Of a DNA stretch of 11,871 nucleotides, positions 8,014 to 11,871 are shown piece after piece. The stretch is from Smittium culicis (Eukaryota > Kickxellomycota > Harpellomycetes > Harpellales > Legeriomycetaceae). The position numbers and the translations under genes are program-made. The stretch is taken from NCBI GenBank assembly GCA_001970855.1, contig LSSN01000567.1:1-11871 (forward strand). Direction: 5' to 3'. How positions within the stretch are numbered: position 1 is the stretch's first letter; each line of letters begins with the position of its first letter. The notes under the pieces are model-generated. The model was not told where the DNA came from and made no database searches. It saw only the letters and a list, made by a program, of their open reading frames with translations.

Positions 8014-10396
8014 TTAGGTTATTAATTTGCTTTTAGAATTTTTGCTTTTTGTTCTAATTTTCTTATGTTGGGGTTGGTGCTGCTGGTGAATGTTGTTGGT
8101 AGCATGAAGTTGAGCAGTAGATGTGGTGGTGGTAGTGGTGGTGTTGATGTGGTTAATTGGCGTTACTTGGTTACTGGTATGGTTGGCGACATGGTCAAGT
8201 GGCTGAGCAGAAACAACGGTGTTTGCAGCTGCAGGGTTGAGTTTCATGCTGCTTTTAGAAACGCTCTTTGAGGATTTAAAGTTTTTAGCAGTCTTTATTG
8301 GAATTTGGTTTGGGATGGAATCAGGCTCGCCACTAAAATCGCTGAACGGGTTGCGAGTTACTGCTAATGTAAGAGATTTTGCATTGTTGTTGTTGTTGTT
8401 GTTGTTGCTGAATGGTGAATCATTGGTTTGGCTGAATTCGTCGATAAGTGGCGGCGGTGCAGGATAATCGCTGATATTGTTAGAACTTTCGCGGTCATAA
8501 ACGATTTGGGCAGTTTCGTTTTCATAGCCAGTGGTTCCAATGAGCGAAGCATCGTGATCATAGCCGCCAGCATCAACTTGGACATGTTTACCATCGTCAA
8601 TAGCAATATTGCCGATGTGGAAGGTATTTTGGTTGTAATGGCCGTTACTATTGTTAAATCCGGCGAATAACAAATTATTTGGTTGGTTATCAAAATGGGG
8701 TTTGTTTTGGGCAATGTGATTGTTGATGTTGCGGTCAAAGCCAAAGGTATTGAAATCTGATGTGGAGACGTTGCGTTTGAAATCGTTGTTGAAAGATGAA
8801 TTTATAGGCGATTCGGAGATACTAAAGCTGCTTCTTGTGGAGGAAAATTTTGAGTCAGTATCATAAGAAAAAGCGGGAGCAGCGGTGTGGTTAGTGGTGT
8901 TTGGGAAGAAAAGTTTTTGACTGTTGATAGGTTGGTCATTGAGTTGGTGGCTGCTAGGGATGGGGAAGCTATTTGAAAATCTATTTTCAGAAGAGTTTGT
9001 TAAATTATGGGAATTATCAAGGCTGAACCGTTTATTGAGCGAGTTGTCAGAAGCAGAGATAATGTCGGGGTAATGGCTAGCTGAAGAGTTTATAGAGATT
9101 TGCTTTTTATCGAGTGATGTGGAATTTTTAGCTAGAGGTAAACTGGTATTTGAAGTTGATATAGAGGTGATTGAGTTGGATAAGTTTTGTTTTGGGTTGA
9201 TTGGAGGTTTATCGTTAGCGAAAGGGGAATCAAAGGAAGGAATGTTTATAGACGAGGAAGGGGTAATTGAAGATTTTTCAGGGGAGCTTTTATTGCTTGA
9301 GGGGAGACTTAAAGGGGCATTTTTGCGGTCATGCTTTTTGACGTTTAATTGGGGCAAGTTATTTTCAGCTCTATGTCTTTTTTTGATGACATCAGTTTTT
9401 AAAGAGATTGGTCTTTTTTCCTTGTGGAGTTTGTAGTATAACCCACATGCGTTGCAAAGAGGATTTCCTTCTTCATCTCTTCTCCATAGGGGGGTTTTAG
9501 TAGTTTTGCAGTTAGAGCAAACGGATAATTGGTCATTAGTATCGGGGAATGAAGTATCTTTTTTGTTGTTTTGATTTTTATGAGTTTTTGAGCGGTGTTT
9601 GTTGTGGAGTCTGTAATAGAGACCGCAAGCGTTGCATAGGAGCATATCGGGGCCACATCTTCTCCAAAGGGGGGTTTTATTAGTATTGCAATTAGCGCAA
9701 GTAGGGCCATCGGTGCGATTAGCTAAAGGGGCGAGATCAGAGTCACTGATTTTAATTTGGGGGTCGATTGATTGGTTATTTAAAAACGAAGAGGATGAGG
9801 AAGTATTTGGGTTGATTGAGTTTACGTTTATATTTGGGTAGGTGGGGTTTGGGTTGAGGTGAGAATGTAAAATAGAGTTGTCGAGGTCATCAGAGTTGGG
9901 TGCATTAAAGTTTTGGATGATGTTATTGTCAGAGTTATCAGAGTTTGGTACAGAAAAATTTTGATAGGAGGGGTTTTTAGGGCTATCAAAAGGTTTTCTG
10001 GGGTAATTATTATTTCTGTGGTGGTTAGTATTTGAGGAGGAAGAGTTTGGGGGATCAAAGTCGTAAAAATCGGAATCCTTATCAAAGTTGAGATTTAAGC
10101 TGTTGTTGATACTGTTAGAGGTAGAGATGGGACCGCCGCCCCACATGTTAGCGACGGAATTTCGGTAAACGTCGTCGACATTAGGGATGAAAGGGTTATA
10201 GTGGTGTAAGTCGGGTTGGTCCCACATGTTGCTTTGGTCGTTTGGAAAAATGTCGTCTAGGGTAATTTCAATTTGGGACTGTCCAGGGGCTAATCCGCTA
10301 GATAAGAATGAGGAGGGGCCTATGGACATGAATTCAGAAGCTTGCACGGCATTATTTCTTATATTATGTTTGTTTTCAGCGGGATGTTTGAAGGAG

Positions 10397-10430
<34 letters not shown>

Positions 10431-11358
10431 AATCTAAGGATGATTTTGGGTTTGGATTTGGATTGTTGTTGAAAGGGTGGTTTGAGTTAAGGGAAGGGTT
10501 AATGTTAGATTGGGGTATGTTATGGGGTAGGAGTAAAGAGGAGGAGTTTCTGGGTAAAGTGGCGTTGAAATCGGGGTTAATGTCGTTTGGGAAGAGAGTG
10601 GTGTTATTGATATCTGGGGGTAAATTGTTGTTATTGTTGGAAAAGTTGGTATTTTGGGAGATATTGTTGTTGTTGGTAGTAGTGGATATGTTATTTGTGT
10701 TTGAGATGTCAGGGTTGATGTTGGATATAATATTATTTGGGGGGATATTGTAGGTAGAGGTAATATTGTTAGGGGCGATTAGGGGGGGGTTATGCGGGAG
10801 TGAGTAATTTAAAGAAGAGGTAGAATAGGAATTTTGTTGGGGAGAGGAGGCATTGGTGGGTTTTTGGGGGGAATGGGGTAAATTGGAGTTGATATTTTGG
10901 GAGTTATTGGGGAAAGTATTTGGGGAGTTTGGGGAGGCGGGTTTTGGGGAGGGGTTGTTGAGGCGAGAGGAGTGGTCGTGATTATTTTGCAGAGGAAAAG
11001 TAGAGGGGTCAGGCTGGGAGGGGTTTTGGGAGTTATTGAAGTCGTTTTGTTTGGAGATACGGACTTTAATTTTGAGGGGTTTAGGTTGTTTGAAGCCGTG
11101 TCGTTTATCGTTGGATTCGAATCTTTTTTGGGTTGCAGGGATTAGGTGTCTTAGCCTGTTACCTTTTCCTTGGACTTCGAGCATTTGTTGGAGATGCCAT
11201 AGTCTCCAAGAGAGGTTTTCTAAACGGGAGCCGTTTTCCAAAGAGTCTTTAACTTTAGTGCAGACTCTCCAAATGACGGAGAGGTCGTTTGCGCTATTGA
11301 TATCGTCAAAGGGGGAGAATAGTTTAGTACCTTTAATACGTAGTATTATTGGGGCCAT
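8014..11358 (-). CDS. Two-finger GATA transcription factor with N-terminal DUF1752-type domain
   Basis: A 1114-residue, single-exon nuclear transcription factor. Residues about 22-58 match the fungal GATA-N (DUF1752) motif: NDLSVIWRVCTKVKDSL, then RLENLSWRLWHLQQML. This motif is typical of nitrogen-regulatory GATA factors (AreA/Nit2/Gln3/Gat1 type). Two C-X2-C-X17-C-X2-C fingers follow: C554/C557/C575/C578 and C614/C617/C635/C638, both with TPLWRR and LCNACGLYY. Finger 2 carries the basic tail RPISLKTDVIKKRHR (about 650-663) that makes DNA contacts in this family; finger 1 has a different tail (HNKHRSKTHK) and an extra Cys568. The 35-residue linker contains no cysteine, unlike siderophore repressors (SreA/Urbs1 type), which carry a Cys-rich iron-sensing segment. 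About 450 residues on either side of the fingers are Asn/Ser/Pro-rich and disordered, with an acidic-hydrophobic patch at 363-410 (IEITLDDIFPND onward) that could activate transcription. The basic C terminus (KKIRTKSKNSKSK) may be a nuclear signal. The start is the only upstream ATG before an in-frame stop at 11503-11505, with A at -3 and G at +4. Nitrogen regulation is the likeliest role; the exact orthologue is uncertain. Confidence 0.95.
8122..8142 (-). repeat. Poly-threonine codon tract
   Basis: Seven consecutive Thr codons (ACC, ACT and ACA mixed) near the C terminus of the GATA factor. The codons are not pure, so this is less prone to slippage than the Asn tracts. It lies in a low-complexity tail rich in Thr, Asn, His and Gln. 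Confidence 0.85.
8383..8406 (-). repeat. Poly-asparagine tract, 8 codons
   Basis: Eight Asn codons, seven AAC and one AAT (GTT repeats on plus), between SPFS and AKSL, just after the acidic-proline segment PAPPPLIDEF of the GATA factor. A near-pure trinucleotide microsatellite inside the coding region. Confidence 0.9.
9865..9960 (-). repeat. Degenerate tandem 16-residue repeat in the GATA factor
   Basis: Two adjacent 48-base units encode NFSVPNSDNSDNNIIQ and NFNAPNSDDLDNSILH. The shared core is N-F-x-x-P-N-S-D-x-x-D-N. The units have diverged in DNA but keep frame and length, indicating an old internal duplication in the disordered segment about 90 residues before the first zinc finger. Confidence 0.7.
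10396..10428 (-). repeat. Poly-asparagine tract, 11 pure AAC codons
   Basis: Eleven perfect AAC codons (GTT on plus), residues about 311-321 of the GATA factor, flanked by a Tyr codon and a Ser codon. This is the longest uninterrupted trinucleotide repeat in the window and a likely site of length variation. In the disordered N-terminal half it may act as a flexible or prion-like spacer. Confidence 0.95.
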
Positions 11359-11556
11359 TATTGGGAAGATATATGAGGCAAAAAAAAAAAAGAGAAGAAG
11401 GGGGGGAGGGATGTGGTTGATGAGTTGATTTGATTTGAAGTATTTAGATAAAGAAAAATAAAGGGGGGGGGGACGTAGTGAAAGGTAGTAATTATATATA
11501 AATTAATATTCCTTGATCGAAGGATAACAGTTAAGATTGGTGGAGGAGGAATTAGA

Positions 11557-11616
11557 TTAGAAAGTGTAAAATAGAAGAAATGGGGAAGGTATTGAAGAGA
11601 ATTGGATTGAAGGCAT
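11557..11616 (-). other. Upstream ORF, 19 codons
   Basis: ATG at 11616-11614 to TAA at 11559-11557, encoding MPSIQFSSIPSPFLLFYTF. It lies about 200 bases before the main ATG. If the transcript starts upstream of it, it could reduce or regulate translation of the GATA factor; if the TATA-like site near 11495 is used, it is outside the mRNA. Confidence 0.3.
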
Positions 11617-11656
11617 TTGAGGGTTGAAAGCTTAGAATCGTATAATAGGAGAGCTT

Positions 11657-11677
11657 TTATTGAAGATATTTAATCAT
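11657..11677 (-). other. Upstream ORF, 6 codons
   Basis: ATG at 11677-11675 to TAA at 11659-11657, encoding MIKYLQ. With the 19-codon ORF it is one of only two ATGs on the coding strand between 11359 and the window end. Same dependence on the transcription start. Confidence 0.25.
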
Positions 11678-11847
11678 AAGTAATATTCGATTGATGGGAA
11701 TTGGTAATTGAGGAGTGGAGGTGAGAGGAGGGACAGAAAAGAGATCAAAAAAAAATTGAAAGAGAAGAGAAAGAGAAGAGGCAGAGGAGAAGAAGTAATG
11801 TTTAGATTAATGTTATACCGGATATACTAATAAATTAGTTGATTAGT

Positions 11848-11871
11848 AAAAAAAAAAAAAAAAAAAAAAAA
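11848..11871 (+). repeat. Run of 24 A at the window end
   Basis: The window stops inside an uninterrupted A run (T on the gene's coding strand). It may be a poly(dA:dT) promoter element, which in fungi excludes nucleosomes. It may also simply be where an assembly broke at a homopolymer. Confidence 0.8.

Larger units (their letters stand above)
11359..11871 (-). promoter_or_regulatory. Upstream region of the GATA gene, pyrimidine-rich on the coding strand
   Basis: The plus strand is strongly purine-rich, so the coding strand is a CT-rich leader, a common feature of fungal core promoters. C runs on the coding strand correspond to G runs at 11400-11406 and 11463-11472 (10 G). A TATA-like TATATAAT on the minus strand lies at about 11493-11500, about 135 bases before the ATG. 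GATA motifs occur at 11368-11371, 11447-11451 (GATAA), 11523-11527 (GATAA), 11665-11668 and 11821-11824, which would allow autoregulation, though their number is not remarkable. Two minimal upstream ORFs are listed separately. The end is a homopolymer. Confidence 0.5.

Noticed and set aside
9499..9699. Assignment of the GATA gene as a siderophore repressor (SreA/Urbs1 type) from its two fingers
   Set aside because: The conserved Cys-rich segment between fingers is missing and a DUF1752-type N terminus is present, so this name would be misleading.
8065..11145. Several plus-strand and alternative-frame ORFs of 60-130 codons across the GATA gene
   Set aside because: They lie opposite or out of frame with the 1114-codon gene, have biased compositions (Leu/Gly/Val or Thr/Ile-rich) created by its Asn/Ser/Pro codons, and carry no domain.
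1..11871. CRISPR arrays, toxin-antitoxin pairs, phage or bacterial operons
   Set aside because: No regularly spaced repeats, ribosome-binding sites or clustered short-spaced genes; the architecture is eukaryotic.

Overview
The window looks like nuclear DNA from an AT-rich fungus. The evidence is one long intron-free gene on the minus strand (8014-11358). It encodes a GATA transcription factor with a fungus-specific N-terminal motif (DUF1752/GATA-N type, core ENLSWRLWH) and two GATA zinc fingers. Long Asn tracts and a very AT-rich gene desert fit an early-diverging fungal lineage with a low-GC genome. I thought of insect-gut Harpellales-like fungi, but the sequence does not settle the taxon. 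Nothing bacterial or phage-like is visible.

Layout. (1) 1-291 is a GC-richer edge segment (about 42% G+C by my count) with a plus-strand frame open from the window edge. Its identity is unknown, and it may be the end of a gene or of a dispersed element. (2) 292-874 is AT-rich and holds a candidate poly(A) signal for the next gene. (3) 875-1621, minus strand, encodes a 248-residue protein with a clear signal peptide, a cysteine cluster and several N-glycosylation sequons, so it is probably secreted; I recognise no family. (4) 1622-5431 is about 3.8 kb of DNA at very roughly 20% G+C with no convincing gene, only a short coding-like remnant near 1908-2051. (5) 5432-5722 is a small plus-strand ORF with a signal-peptide-like segment, interrupted or extended by homopolymers. 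(6) 5723-7560 is more desert, with a start-less signal-peptide-like frame ending beside a textbook splice donor (6301-6429), a CT-rich promoter-like block, and weak gene fragments. (7) 7561-8013 is the 3' flank of the GATA gene, including a strong G-quadruplex motif. (8) 8014-11358 is the GATA factor. (9) 11359-11871 is its upstream region, purine-rich on the plus strand (pyrimidine-rich on the coding strand), with two tiny upstream ORFs, a TATA-like site and several GATA motifs, ending in a run of 24 A.

Only the GATA factor can be tied to known biology: DNA binding at GATA sites and, by family, nitrogen or iron/metabolite-responsive transcription. The two or three signal-peptide-led frames in the desert suggest a gene-poor compartment carrying fast-evolving or decaying secreted-protein genes. 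That is an inference; no functional link to the GATA gene is shown. I did not find an RNA gene, CRISPR array, complete transposon or telomeric array.
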